Assembly: GCA_001939145.1 (NCBI GenBank)
Contig: LSRX01001547.1
Location: 1 to 64,000 of the forward strand
Origin: Symbiodinium microadriaticum
Taxonomy: Eukaryota; Sar; Dinophyceae; Suessiales; Symbiodiniaceae
DNA: 64,000 nt
Direction: 5' to 3'
Part shown: piece by piece, positions 20,250 to 32,295 of the stretch
How the letters are laid out: each line of letters begins with the position of its first letter
Numbering within the stretch: position 1 is the stretch's first letter
Translations under genes and position numbers: made by a program
The notes under the pieces: generated by a model
Databases searched by the model: none
What the model was told of the DNA's origin: nothing
What the model saw: the letters and a program-made list of their open reading frames with translations, nothing else

Positions 20250-22183
20250 CCCTCATTACCACCCCGTAAAGACCCCTCAGCAGAGCAGGCCTCGCTGCAT
20301 GCGAGAGGCGTCCCCTTCAGCACTGATCGAGTCAGGGAAGATAGCGCAAAGCTCCGCCAGCCTGGAAGGTTCATCAGGGCTTGCCTGGACCTTTTTTTTT
20401 TAAAAAAAAAACCTTCCTTTTGAGGGCTCCCCGGCTATGGCTTCCTGTGAAGAAAAGGCTAGGTTCTTTGGGGTCTAGGTACAGTAGGGGTTTCGGGGTC
20501 TCACCGTTCAGGGCTTAGCTTGTTTCTCGTTCCCTGTTGGGGGCTATAATTAAAATGATCCTTTTTAAATCCGTACTGGGCTTTTATGCTAACAAACATG
20601 TAAGAAAATGTAGCCAACAAGGACCCAGATTTAGGGTTTAAGTTTGTTTGGGGCTTAGGGCTGCCAGTCTGGAAAGCCTCGGGGGTTCGGCTCTTGAAAA
20701 GGGAGACTCGAGGGCATCCAGGGGTCCACGTAGAGATTTTGTTTTGTTGCTGCCCTGTGGTTGTTTGGGGGTTAGGGTTTAGGGTTCTTCTGCCAGGCTT
20801 TTCAGAAAAGCTTGGTATGAGTGCCGTGGTGTTAAATTTGCTCTTTTCCGTATTGTTAAGCCCCTTATATGCGATCCTTAACTAGGAAAAGCACAAAGCA
20901 CGGCCACACCATGAAGCCTGTGCACTTGTGAAGGGCGCCTGTGTTGCAATGGATCCGCGTCGTCCTCAAAACGGAGGTCTGGATACAAGACATGAAAAAC
21001 ACAATGTTCCCGTTTGGTCCCCTGAGAAATCTACTACTTGTAGCACCTGTGCTTGAAAGTCTACTTTACTTATCAGCCAGCTTTGGCAAGAGGAGGCAGG
21101 AACCGCAAGCAATTAAACCCGACAATCCCTCTCTAATGCTGCAAGATCCGCCACGCCCCTATACCACACAGCCCTGCAACCGGAAAACTCCTGCGAAGCC
21201 TGTATCGAACACTTGTCGTCGATAGAACTATCAGCCCCGACAAAGGCCTCGAGGAACTTTGAGCTTTGCTCCGAAGCATGGCCTCTTCAGATGATGATGG
21301 CTGTGACTGCAGAGGTTTCGAGTCCAGGGTCTACTGCGATGTTGTTACGCCTCTCTGCTTCACAGATGGTCGCCCCAGTTCGAGTCCAGCTGCTTTCATG
21401 AAGGCCTTGTCGAAGATGCGTTAGGATTCAAGCCCCTGCGAGGCAGACCTCACAGACCCATAGCCGGAAAAGCCTAAACTGCTGAGCCCCAAACCCATTC
21501 GAAAGCCATAGAACCCTGAAACCCTCAACTATGACGTCCTAAGTTCCTAAACCACAAGCCCTACAGCGCCGCCTGCCCTCAAAAAGGCAAAGGCTCATGA
21601 CTCTTCTTCTCTCGCAACTTCGGGGCTCCAGGTTCTCAACGGTACAGAAGGCCCAAAAAACAGCCTATACGATCCTAACGATGATGGTAAGATGTAGATA
21701 TAAGACGGGAGAGGAGGCCGTCGCCGTGGTGGTAGCGATTCTTGTCGTTGCTGCCGCGGGGATTGCTGATGCTGTTGCCGTCGTAGACACAGCAGTAAGA
21801 GTGGCAGCAGAAGCACAGCAGAAGCACTAGCAGCTGTGGCTTGCCGCAAGGACCCCGATGGCGTTTAGTGTGTACTTTGGACTTACATGTGTTCTTATTG
21901 TATAGATCCGTCAGGGATGAAGTGTATGCTTTCTTGGTCGTAGCATAAACCTGAATTTTGGCAGGGCCCTTGTGAGGACCCTAACCTACAATTATACAGA
22001 CCCTGCAAACAAGTAAGTTTAGGTAGGTCAGTTTAGAATGGGGTTGTAGGCATATCATACGATAGCCAGACTAAAGTAAGCCCCAGGAACAGTCTTGGTC
22101 ATTGCTCAGCTTCCCATCCATGTTAAGGCACGGCTGCACAAGCAAATTACTATCTGGAAAAAACTTCAAAACCTAGCACCTCT
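20250..22183. other. Stretch without recognisable gene
   Basis: A T10-A10 tract lies at 20391-20411. 21710-21835 is a degenerate GTC/GCA/GCC triplet tract, which explains the Gln/Arg/Leu-rich frame on its minus strand. 22022-22085 has a weak family D-like GGTCAGTTTAGAATGGGG. No gene is visible. Confidence 0.45.
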
Positions 22184-22187
22184 TCTT

Positions 22188-22220
<33 letters not shown>

Positions 22221-22236
22221 AGTACTACTACTATTA

Positions 22237-22333
<97 letters not shown>

Positions 22334-22334
22334 G
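22184..22334. repeat. (CTA)n-(CTG)n-(CTA)n trinucleotide array
   Basis: CTA/ACT triplets, an internal block of about ten CTG units, then CTA again to 22334. The 82-codon frame over it is an artefact of the repeat. Confidence 0.97.
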
Positions 22335-23340
22335 TACTGCTAGTTCGGTAAAAGAGCCCTAGGGAATGGCAAGCCCTTTCAATCATTGGGCCCGCGACCT
22401 CCCCATGGCTACACGCGTCACTGAGACACTGCTGCAGCCTGGCTTGTTGAGATGAGGTCTACTATCGGGGTCTTCCTACTTCGAGCAGGGATCTAAGGCT
22501 CACCATAGCAACATTATATATGAACTGCAAGCACATAAAAACTTAGATGTTTTCGAACTTTTTAGTACTGGTTAAGCTTCCGAGGTGAGCTGAAGGATAT
22601 CTCTGCGGGACCATGTGGAGACTGATCCTGGTCGCTTGCTCAAGAGTTTCGGAGTTTGGGGGCTGAAGGGTTTAAGGCAGAAGCCTATGGTGTCGCACTC
22701 TACAGACATAAGAGAACCCGCTTAAGGCCTCCAGGGTAGGTTTGGGAGTTATGAATTTTAGGGTGTCGGGCTATGCGACGCTTAAGACCCTTCTAAACTT
22801 TTTCCTTATCAAAGTTCCTCAATTTAAGCTACAAGACAAAGGCATACAGTATACTACAGTACTGTCTGTATTCCTTAATCTTGTTCCTCAGTTCAATCCT
22901 CACAAAGACAAACCCCTATAGTACATGATATGCGCTTGTTTTACTATGACGACTTAAAACTAAATCAATTATAATTCGGGTGTTGGGGTATAATCCGTAT
23001 AGGATACCAGCCATACACAGGGACTGTAAGGTATGATTCGCGATTATGAACGTCAAAAAACCTACGGGCAACTACTTAAGGTGCAAGGTTTCAGGCTTAA
23101 GCGTTGAGCCTTAAACTTTAAGGCTTTAACATGGCCTCTCAAATTCCAAGCCCGTCGCCCCCAAGAGGTGCCGAATCCAAAGCCACTTCACCAAACCCCA
23201 CGAATCCCAAGAAGGATCCTGGGACCTTCTCTTCACCAGCATTAGAAACCCAGAAACAACACACACAGTCGCACGATCTCCAGCCTGAACAGTCAGCAGA
23301 CAAGTTGGTATACATGTGTATAAACATCTACATAAATTTA
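22335..23340. other. Stretch without recognisable gene
   Basis: No telomere-like tract or hairpin family of the types above. The frame at 23131-23427 begins in Pro/Ser-rich sequence and runs into microsatellite. Confidence 0.45.
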
Positions 23341-23700
23341 CAATGTATGTATGTATGTATGTATATATATATATTTATAGTTATAGTTATATATTTAAGT
23401 GTGTATCTTATTATTATGTGTTTATAGATATGTGTTTACATGACCCTATGTATATATACATATATATATATATATACACACATGCTATGTTGTCTATACA
23501 GCATACAACGTGTGTGCATATATATATATATATATATACGCACATATACACATGCTTACGTACATACATACATCCATGCATGCATGCATGCATGCATGCA
23601 TGCATGCATGCATGCATGCATGCATGCATGCATGCATGCATACATATATGTGTGACATATATATATATATATATACATACATATGTGTGTACATACAAAT
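23341..23700. repeat. Compound microsatellite cluster with (ATGC)n
   Basis: (TGTA)n, (TA)n, TATACG/CACA blocks and, at 23574-23641, a self-complementary (CATG)n array of about 17 units. Six overlapping open frames here (poly Tyr-Ile, poly Met-His-Ala-Cys) exist only because of the repeats. Confidence 0.97.
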
Positions 23701-23794
23701 GTCTGCCCCCAACCCCACTTCGTAGGGTCCAGGCTCCTTCGTCTGATTCCGCGCGCGCGGCAGCTGCTGGGCCTTCTTCCAGGCACTTTGTGAT

Positions 23795-23985
23795 AACCCT
23801 CAACCCTAAACCCAAACACCCTAACACCCTAAACCCTTCACCCCAAACCCTTAACGCTAAACCCTAACCCCTAAACCCTAAGCCCCTTAACCCTAAACCG
23901 TAGACCCTAACACCCTAACCCTAAACCCTAAACGCTGACACCCTAACACCCTGGCACCCTAGCACCCGTAACCCTAACACCCTTC
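23795..23985 (-). repeat. Telomere-like tract, CCCTAAA to CACCCTAA drift
   Basis: Starts as CCCTAAACCC, then drifts to CACCCTAACACCCTGG units at its end, a gradual change of unit type within one tract. Confidence 0.95.
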
Positions 23986-24581
23986 AGGCTTCTTTGGGGT
24001 TGTTAAAGGTTCGGGGCTGAGGGCTCTACAGGGTTTAGGGCTCGGGGGTTAGGGTTCAGGGGTGGGATTCCTCAAGGTTCGAGAATTGGCCGCGTATCAG
24101 GGCGAACGAAGGCTCCTTGGGGTTAAGGAAAAATTGGAGCTCAAAACTTAAAGCTTTAAGGATTTGAGGATGCTCTTGGAGTCTTTCCGGGAGCTCTCAA
24201 CTCTACTACGTTCAGAAAGCCACACCCCCCAAGAAAGCCTGAACTACGGAGGGCTTTGAGACAAGCTTTGAGGAGCGAAACAACGAATGAAGTCAGCACT
24301 CCCGAGCACGGAGGTTGTAATATAAAGGCCTCAATAAATCGAAAGAGTGATTCTGAGTCGATGTGAGATGATATGGATCTATGGGAGCTGTAAATTTGGA
24401 GAGCCTCCAGGATTTGCGGGTTTAGGGTTAAAGGTGCGTGGTCCGGGGTCTCTGTTCAGGATTTCCTGCTGGTTTGTTAGCATCTTCTCAGAACTTTCAT
24501 TGCTTGAGCGTGCTTACTGATTGGAGGCGCATTCCTTGTTTGGGGGGAGGGGGGGGGGTTGTGGGATTTGTGGGTTTATGA
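23986..24581. other. Stretch without recognisable gene
   Basis: Scattered single TTTAGGG units and a G-rich run at 24541-24560 only. Confidence 0.5.
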
Positions 24582-24742
24582 AACCCTAAACCCTAGACCG
24601 TAAACCTTAAATCCTGAAGCCCTAATCCCCAAACTCTAAACCCTGGACCCTAAACCTTCAACCCTAAAGCCCTAAACCCCAAACTCTAAACCTTAGATCC
24701 TAAACCTTCAACCCTAAAGCCCTAAAGCCTAAAACCCTTATG
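24582..24742 (-). repeat. Degenerate telomere-like tract with about 60-bp period
   Basis: The phrase AACCTTCAACCCTAAAGCCC and the following CTAAACCCCAAACTCTAAAC occur twice, so the tract was partly duplicated as a long block. Confidence 0.9.
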
Positions 24743-24821
24743 GAGGCCAAAAGATGAGGCCTGGGGAGAAAGGTACTCGATCTCCTCCAACACCTCCGTC
24801 AAAGCCTGGCAGCTGGGCTTC

Positions 24822-24943
24822 AGGGTTTTAGGGTTTAGGGCTTTAGGGTTTAAGGTTTAGGGTCTAGGGTTTAGGGTTTAAGGTTTAGGGTCCAGGGTTT
24901 AGGGTTTAAGGTTTAGGGTCTAGGGTTTAGGGTTTAAGGTTCG
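24822..24943 (+). repeat. Telomere-derived higher-order repeat, 28-bp unit
   Basis: Three copies of a four-repeat unit: TTTAGGG, TCTAGGG (or TCCAGGG), TTTAGGG, TTTAAGG. Shared variants show amplification as a 28-mer. Confidence 0.95.
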
Positions 24944-25655
24944 GCAGTACATCGAAAGGCTAAGATGCGCGCGCAGCTCCGTTCACCGGACTGTTGTGGT
25001 TGATGGTTTTGGGCTCAAGGACATCAATCTTGTTTGTGTCCCCATAGTTCTTCGCAGGTGGTGCTTTTGATCAAGCAGCGACCTTCGAGGTGACGGCCTC
25101 ACCCCTATGCTACAGATGCCAACTCCTACCCGTAAGGCCCTCAATGCTTTCAATTGGTTTAGACTTTAGGGTTTAGGGCTTAGGGTGCAGGGTTTATAGA
25201 AGTTGCAGAGTCCATTGTAGGTTATGGTGATTGAAGGAACACCCGACATCATTTACTCAAGTACGACTCTCTGAGCACTACACCCGAACACCCAGTAGTA
25301 AAATCCCCATGATATACACCCCGTACGTGACAGTACGACAGTACACACCAAGGATTCCGGACTTGCTTTCACTGCCTGGCTACATTCTGCCGAAGTATTG
25401 CATGTAGGGCTTGGCTTGGGCGATGGGGATGGTACATGTCCATACTGGCTTTCTGTGGGGGGCCGAACGCACGACACCTGACTGGGCACCCTAGTCTTCC
25501 CCTTCCCAAAGTCTAAACTCATAACCCCCGAACCCCTAAACCAAAAAAACCTAAAGCCAAATAGCCGGCAACAGACTGTAAGACGGGCTGAGCATGGGGC
25601 CGAGGGATCCTCGGCTTTGCATACTTTGTGGTGCTGGACATGCCGGGGATACTCT
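24944..25655. other. Stretch without recognisable gene
   Basis: Unassigned. An 89-codon minus frame (25253-25522) has no family. A spliced-leader-like string near 25003 was considered and rejected. Confidence 0.45.
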
Positions 25656-25735
25656 AGGATTTAGGGCTGAGGGTTTAGGGTTTAGGATCTAGGGTTTAGG
25701 GTTTAGGGCTTAGGATTTAAGGTTCAGGGTGTAGG
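25656..25735 (+). repeat. Telomere-like tract
   Basis: TTTAGGG with GATCTAGGG, CTTAGGA and TTCAGGG variants. Confidence 0.9.
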
Positions 25736-26310
25736 GATGTGCAGGGAGCTTGGCGAGGATGCTGTGGGTGCCCTGGTGGTGGGAGGGCAGGCGAAGAGGT
25801 TTCGAGGACAGTGCAAAGGGAAGGGGTGCTTTAGAATCTGCCGAACCCCAAGAAGACTGAAACTATGAAAAATACCATGGAAGCCTATACAAAAAATCCC
25901 ATGAGATGTTTGTTTTGCAGCCTTGAAAGACCCGACGAAGACCCAGCAAAAATCCTCCAAGCTCTTGTAAAGCCCTCTGGCCGAACCCCGACCTCCTCAT
26001 GGCTACGGACGGCGTCCCGGAGCACCTGAACCACTGCTTTCACGCACACTGGGGGGTTCCCTTCTTCGGCTGCTTCAACAGGGCTTCAGTGTATAGTGTC
26101 TTCTAAGCTTTTTGTCAGATCCGCTCTAAACCCTAAACCCTAAAACCTGAACCCTGAACCCTAAACCCTAATTAAGCCCTAAACCCAAAGGGCTTACACA
26201 TAACGGAGCTCGCTGTAAGGGCGCTTCAGTCGCGGGTTTGCTCGGGGCTTCAGACACAGCAGGGCTACGTCTAACACCCGACTCTTCCGGGCCTGCCTTG
26301 GGACTCCCTC
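25736..26310. other. Stretch without gene; short telomere-like run
   Basis: CCCTAAA/CCCTGAA units at 26126-26178. The 78-codon minus frame at 25724-25960 is featureless. Confidence 0.5.
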
Positions 26311-26414
26311 CCTTAGGAGACGAAATGAACCCTAAAAGGGTTTAAGGTTCATGTACCATATAGGGATTCATGGTATAGGGCCCTTTTTTTTAAAGGGTTT
26401 TCTGGTCCTTAAAG
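26311..26414. repeat. Hairpin family E, copy 4
   Basis: CTTAGGAGACGAAATGAACC to CTGGTCCTTAAAG, with CCATATAGGGATTCATGG inside. Same orientation as copy 2. Confidence 0.75.
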
Positions 26415-27325
26415 TCAGGAGAAGGCAGTCAGGAAGGACCCTTTCTAAGACCCCGAGTCAGGGTTCGGGGTGTATTCAAGGGTCTGGGTTCCTAGGTCTA
26501 CAGGTAGAATGCAGCTTCAGACCGTAAACAAGGGGCATCAAGAATTGGAGTAGGCCTCAACAATGAGAGTGGACTCTATACTGCCAATATCTGCGGCACC
26601 ATCGCCAACGAATCATGCTCTGACCTGATCAGAGGCAACAAGTGCTCAACCCCGAATCAGGATCGAAACAAATTTGGTTTACGGTGTAGGCTTTACGGAC
26701 TTGGCTTTCTGGTCTGCATGTGTTCGGGTTCAAGGGAGTTTATGTGGGAACGATGAAGGACAGTGTCCGCGTATAATCAGTGTATGGTGAAACTTCGATA
26801 TCCCAAAAATCCACTCTACATGTTAAGGTTCCATTATAAAACATTATACAATGTTTCGAAAGTGTTGAAGCAAAGCCCGTAGCATATAATTGTAGAAGCC
26901 ATTCATTACGCCTTTGGTCCTGTAGACCTTCGTCCTTGCTTTCATGTCTCCAAACCCTGAGGCCCTAAACTCTACTTTCCCAGGAGGCAAACAAAAACAT
27001 CTATCTTTTAACGGAGCCACATACCAAAAACCATAAACACACAAACACTATCTTTTGAAGATTGAAGCCTAATCCGTCGCCTATACACAAAAGCACACGA
27101 AACACGCCAAACCCTATAAACCGTCTGGTCTTCGTTGTCTGGTTGTCGTGGCAGGGTGCTCTTACCGGTCGTCGTGACATGGTGGGTAGTCTTTCACTCT
27201 TCCGGGTTCTGCGCTGGGATACCTGTTGTTGCAAACACCGTGACGCTACCAGCCGGTGCCCACGTGTAGGTTACAAAAAGAGAGCAGAACACACAAGCAA
27301 GTTCCGATCTTATTCACCTATCAAG
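26415..27325. other. Stretch without recognisable gene
   Basis: Low in repeats. Overlapping frames on both strands (26844-27331) cannot be ranked and show no motif. Confidence 0.4.
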
Positions 27326-27659
27326 CTATGAACACTTGAACACTGTTCCAACCGCCGGGCAGTCTACTGGGCAAGCAGCTGCTAACGAGTAGACATCTTC
27401 GAAATCATGCTCGCAGCAACACTCTGCACCATAGACTCCACAGACATGACAATCGGAAAGCATTCCAAATCCGACAGTATGGGGCCTTGAAACATTAAAC
27501 CGAATGTTTGTTGTTTTGCGTGTGTTCCAAGTTTGTGTGGTTTTCTCCATCTCCAAACCCCGACAACCTCTTACAAACTTGGTCAATGGAATAAATATTC
27601 CCTTAACAAACTCATAGCAACTACGGGAATTTCTAGCATAGGAATCCACACCTTGTGAT
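27326..27659 (-). other. Possible Cys-rich exon (uncertain)
   Basis: The minus frame 27326-27745 encodes 139 codons. Its first 28 or so codons fall in a family B hairpin and are not credible as protein. The rest ends in a Cys-rich run (CHVCGVYGAECCCEHDFED then CPVDCP) that is not due to simple repeats. I recognise no family; a host exon is possible. Confidence 0.25.
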
Positions 27660-27801
27660 ATGTGGGCAGTTAAATAAACTAGGGTCCCCTTATAAAAAAT
27701 TTTAGGTCCCCATCTAAAATTTATGTCCCCAATATAGTGCGGCACCCTTATTTAAAAAGAACCAGCCAAAAGGGACCCTAATTTAGAGTACTACCCCTAT
27801 G
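27660..27801. repeat. Hairpin family B, copy 7 (expanded)
   Basis: Begins ATGTGGGCAGTTAAATAAAC and ends ATTTAGAGTACTACCCC. The central part is lengthened by a second TTTTAGGTCCCCATCTAAAA palindrome, making it the longest simple B copy. Confidence 0.75.
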
Positions 27802-30466
27802 TGGGTACTCAGGAGCTCTGGAAAGCCTAAACTCCCTGAACCCTAAACCCTAAACTCCGCCTCGTAGTCATGAGTCAGCTTTGACAGCGCGTCCAAAGCC
27901 AGCACGACCTCTGCCTGCGCAAGGAAGCAGGGACGGAAGGCTGAAGGCTGAAGATTTCAGCTTGCCGCCCCTTCTTTTTCGGGTTTAGGGGTTTAGGGAT
28001 TTAGGGTTTAAGGGCTCCGAAGTCACTGCCGATTAGACCCCTATAGAAGGCTCTTTTATTTTTTCGTCCGACCACGGTCAAGGAACTGGAACACCACTGG
28101 CAATGCTATTTTTCCGGCGGTCACAGAGCACGAAAAAAGACATGCTCGGTGGTCACGCAGAGCAAGATGTTGAAGGGATTGCCGGGATTGCATTTAGGAT
28201 CAGGGATCTTTGCAACGTCAGGTCGTCCGGGTGTTGTGCCTGACAGGCAGCACGCCCATGTAGGGCAGTGTGTGACGTGTCAGCGACGACCCAGGACGTG
28301 TCTCATCCTCACTATCACCATAAGCAACACCAACGGCAATGATCAAAACCATCATCACCATCATCGTCATCACTAACACCATCACCGTCGTGAGTCATCA
28401 TCACTATGATTATCGTCGTCCTTGTCGTCAGCATGCATCATCCATATAATTGCAGCCTGGTTGATCGACAGGGCCGGTGCGATTTGGGTTGGGGTGAGGC
28501 AGATGTGACTCGTTTTGCATGTCGTTGCCTCTAACGTTTGCGCTGCATGGTTTTCGGACATCCTGCGTAATGCGGGCTTTAGACCCTGAACTCCAAACTG
28601 CTCTCTTAATCGGAGCTGACTGCTTTTTTGGGATTGAGTCTTGCATAGGAGGTGGGGCGTTGGTGTTCGGCTTCTCGCCTCAGGGTTTAGGGTACTGCAT
28701 AATACTGTAATAGCTATCACATACGGACGCCGAAGCCACGCAGACCAATCGCCAACACCTCGATCGAGCTCATACGGAGCCCGTTTCCGCTCGTAAGCCG
28801 CGCAGCCCGAAAGTCGAGATCCGGAACTCAAAGCATGGAAGACCTTCAAGTTGAGGACTTGTGCTCCTGAACTCAGCACCAAGCAGCTTTGACGAGTTTC
28901 GAAGGCACCGAAATCACGGGAAACCAACATCTCGAGCAACGGCCTCTAACCTCCAAACTCTCAGCAAAACTCGGCCAGGCAGACTCCGTCTGGCAGCCGC
29001 ACCTCGCGCTTCATGCATGCCTGGCACGGGGCCAAAGAACTATTGTGGGACCTGACTGAGGACTCGAAGCCCAAAAAAAGGCCAGTTTCTTGATGCCTGC
29101 CACAAGTACACTTACTATTGATGCCTAGGCCTTGCTACACCTCCTGAACCCGAAACTCTGGGCCTGGAACCTTGAAAGCCCCTTTCTGAGGCCACGACCC
29201 AGCCATGCGGCAGGCTCGGAGCTGTAAGGGCCTGGGACCCGAAAGAGAAGAAACCCTAGACCTTCTTTCCACTGGAAGCGGAGGGGGGAAAGGTTCAGTA
29301 GCATCAACTTGCGCCCAAAGCACGTGCAACAGCGACTGCACAACCGCAGTCGCCGCCGAAAAGCCACTGGCAGCTGCTCCTGGAATGAGGTTGCTGAAGT
29401 TTGTAGCGTTTGTCGCTGAGGATACGACTTCAGAGCTGCTATAAGGCTTTGGGTCCCACGAATTCTCGGAGTTTTCTGGTAGCGGGGCTAAAGCCCGAAC
29501 CCAAACCCGGAACCCCAAACTCAAAACAAAAAACCCAAACCCCAAATCTGAACCCTGCTGCATGCTGGCCAAGAAGCGCAGAAAATCTTCTGCTGCCGTC
29601 GCTGTCATGAAAGACCAGCTCCCCTAATCAATCCATCATAGGGATGGTCTGTTGGTGGGGCGTCGCAAGCTTGAGGACCAGGCTTTCACGGGGTTTGCCC
29701 CGTTAAAGGTCTCTATTCCCCTTTGTGGACGGTCGGAGTATAATCAGAACTGTAAAGATACACGCCCTCAGAAAAGACTGTTGGGCATCACCCGCTTGTG
29801 AAATAGAACCGACCGAAAACATCCTTTCAACAAAGCAGTTCATTTTCACGGTGAGCAGGAAATCGACAAAATGGAAGGAAGACCCGGGCTACACCCGACT
29901 CACCCCAGAGGCCCTCCGCTTAACCCCAATTCCCGAACTTCTGCTGTCGATCCTCTGTCACACCTTTCAGGGCTAGTAATTCCGTGATCATGTTCAGAAC
30001 ACACCAGCCGCACCCCCCCCCGTCTTCTGTAATCTTTCCACAGCACACAAGCCGAGTCACAACACATGTGTTCCGTCATTTACACAACACACAAGCCAAG
30101 GCTCGTAACAAATCGCACCCTCCCCCCCGAAACATCTGAACTGGGATCAACCTCTTTCCTCTGTCACAGAGATACCTCCTCCTCCTCCTCCTTCAATGTC
30201 GGGGTCTGACATCGCCCGGCACGTTGCAGTACTTCAACACTAACTCACTCCGGCCAGAACCCATGGAAACTCAGTGCGATCACATTGGAACGCTGCGAAT
30301 CCTGGGTTCCGCAGCATCCCCCTTCCTACAAAAAGCAGCATCTTCCGATGATTCGTCATGTTGGTACGGAGAACCCAAAACCAAAAGCGCACGAACAACG
30401 GCAATACTACTAGAGGACCCAGCTTACAGAACCTGTATCATCGTGAAGCCTTTCTAGACCTTCCTA
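27802..30466. other. 2.6 kb without confident gene
   Basis: Telomere-like units at 27830-27858 and 27979-28013. A degenerate CAT/CGT triplet tract at 28311-28432. GC-richer sequence at 28440-29620 is open in both strands (minus 28382-28939 and 29135-29608). The minus segment around 29300-29430 (Ala/Thr/Ser-rich) could be exonic, but no motif decides it. 30001-30190 is C-rich with a (CTC)n run. Confidence 0.35.
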
Positions 30467-30556
30467 TACCCACAGGATCCAGTAGCTCCTTTTTGTGGTT
30501 AATATTTAGGATCCTATAAGGTAACCCCCAAAAAAAACTACTAATGCCTTTGGGTT
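30467..30556. repeat. Hairpin family A, copy 5
   Basis: TA then CCCACAGGATCCAGTAGC; right side ACTACTAATGCCTTTGGG. The right end plus its flank (GTTGGGCAAAGGTAGGACC) is found inverted at about 41179-41250. Confidence 0.8.
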
Positions 30557-30642
30557 GGGCAAAGGTAGGACCTTGCAAGCCCCACCAGCGAGACCCGAGG
30601 CCCGAAGCTGCAGCCGCCGAAGCCCCCCTCAACTGCAAACTT

Positions 30643-30744
30643 GAGGGTGTAGGGTTTTAGGGTTCTTGAGGGTTTTCGGGTTTAGGGGTTTAGGGGTTTA
30701 GGGTTTAGGGTTGTGACAAGGGTTTAGGGTTTAGGGACCCCAAT
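30643..30744 (+). repeat. Telomere-like tract
   Basis: TTTAGGG, TTTTAGGG and TTTTCGGG units; broken once by GTGACAAGG. Confidence 0.95.
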
Positions 30745-31147
30745 CAGCCAGATGCCAGAAACTTGGCACATCATTTTGCCCATGCCGATTCCCAGCTTGA
30801 ACCATCTCCGAAGTTCAATGCATGTCCCATGAAACCGCATGACTCTAACCTCATGATTCGTTTCTCCTAATGAGTGTAATCAGGGAAGACGATAGTATGT
30901 TTGTGGCTGCAGAAGGGGAGGAGGTTGTTGCAATGGTCCCGAGGGTCTTAAATGCCCCACATGAACCCCAAAGCCTACACTTTGCGTGTTAGGGGCTCAG
31001 CACAGTATTCTAAATGGCTTTAGAATGCTGGATCTGATTGGCGGTTTTCAGGCAAACCCTAAACGGAACCCATAAGCACCCCTTGAGGACCCTGTGCAGC
31101 AAGCCGCTCTGATTGACTATCGTAACCCTTGATCAGAACCATGTAGC
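30745..31147. other. Stretch without recognisable gene
   Basis: Nothing repetitive or protein-like was seen. Confidence 0.5.
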
Positions 31148-31242
31148 CCTAATACTCTATGGACTCATATTTTAAGGCTTTTGGGGCCCAAAGACCATAC
31201 TATGTAAGGCTTTTGGGCTATCTTGAGCCTTAGGGTAGAATC
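31148..31242. repeat. Hairpin family K, copy 1
   Basis: Contains TATTTTAAGGCTTTTGGGGC, AAGACCATACTATGTAAGGC and TTGAGCCTTAGGGTA. It is about 90% like the copy at 43593-43685 by eye. The left arm (CCTAATACTC) has diverged more than in copy 2. Confidence 0.75.
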
Positions 31243-32290
31243 CATGTAGAGACCTTTTAAGTGAAGCTCGATCCTGCTCCCGCTGCGCAGGTTCCGGCTC
31301 TTCCTGCCCCAGCTTGCGCCAAGAAGGTTCGGAATTCCGCCGAGTGGTGTCTACAAGGTTTCCATCGACGGTGCCATAGAGTTTCTAGAGAAGGTCTTCT
31401 ACAAGGGGCCCTTGAACATTCAAGGGGAGTAGAGCTATCGGCTTCGGGTTCAGGAAGATGTTAGGGATTCGAGCGGTTTGCAATCTTCAGTGTTCGAAGG
31501 GGTCAAGGTTTTGGGTTGTCAATGGGTTGGGGCCATCAAGGTTTCAACGCTTGGTAGCGGCATTGTGGCGGTTTCGGAGGGGTTGTTCTCCGGGCGTTGG
31601 CGTTTCGGCTGTTTGCTTATGCGGCTGTATGGTAATCCGGAAGTGTTTACCCTGAAATGGCACGTCGTCGACTTTTGGCGCGGGTACACTAGAAGCCCCT
31701 TATGCCCATGATCCGAACATGATCTTGAAAAATTCCTTGGTTTTGTAATATGGAAAAACCAACCAGGAGGGCCCAGGTATGTAGCTATCACGAGGTCGAC
31801 CAAACTCTGGGACCACCACGACGACCAATCACCGCGACCAAGACGACCACGACACAAGCAAGAAACGCACCAGTAGACCCCAGAAGACCACGAGGAGACC
31901 CCAGCAAACCACTAGGACACGGCCCAAATGCATCCCGCAAGCCCCCAAATACTGGCAGACACAAAGACCACAGCCTGACTGCCTTTCCCCCAAGCATTGC
32001 CCAGAGGATTCAACAAAAATGCTGCGCAGATCCTGCGAAAATATCAGGAGGTGACTATGCAGCGCTCCACAGCGGAAGCCGTGTCCCGGAACGTTGCTCT
32101 GCGTGCGCCGCTGCGCGCGCCGCGGCGCGGGAACATTGACCCATTCCCTGTAAACCCAACGTGAGAACCCCACAGCATGTACCGCACTGTCTGAGGAATA
32201 CTATATACCTCGAAACCCTATGCGTGGCGTAGTTATAAGATCTCTAATTCTGACAGCGCAAGGAAGCCCAAACCCTAAACCCTAGACCTA
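31243..32290. other. GC-rich stretch without confident gene
   Basis: Open in several frames (31261-31711 plus, 31519-32173 minus, 31750-32139 plus). The latter two are Pro/Arg/Thr-rich or Gly/Val/Leu-rich and reflect a GACCA/CCACGA-rich tract at 31790-31920. Telomere-like CCCTAAACCC at 32269-32295 is the insertion site of the retrotransposon. Confidence 0.4.
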
Positions 32291-32295
32291 AACCC
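32291..32295. repeat. Target-site duplication (AACCC), 3' LTR side
   Basis: AACCC abuts the LTR terminus here and again at 40869-40873. Five base pairs is the usual copia duplication length. Because the target is CCCTAAA-like repeat, a chance match is possible, but the exact abutment on both LTR ends favours a true duplication. Confidence 0.85.

Noticed and set aside
21595-21849. Gln/Arg/Leu-rich 84-codon frame
   Set aside because: Explained by a degenerate GCA/GTC triplet tract, open on both strands.
23316-23867. Six overlapping long open frames on both strands
   Set aside because: They are translations of (TA)n, (CATG)n and (CATA)n repeats (Tyr-Ile, Met-His-Ala-Cys runs), open on both strands only because of the repeats.
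25003-25019. String GTTTTGGGCTCAAGG resembling the dinoflagellate spliced leader end (TTTTGGCTCAAG)
   Set aside because: It has an extra G and lacks the upstream CCGTAGCCA part; a chance match is more likely than a relict leader.
29135-29608. 157-codon minus frame with Ala/Thr/Ser-rich middle
   Set aside because: Overlapped by an equally open plus frame and without any recognisable motif; kept only as unassigned sequence.
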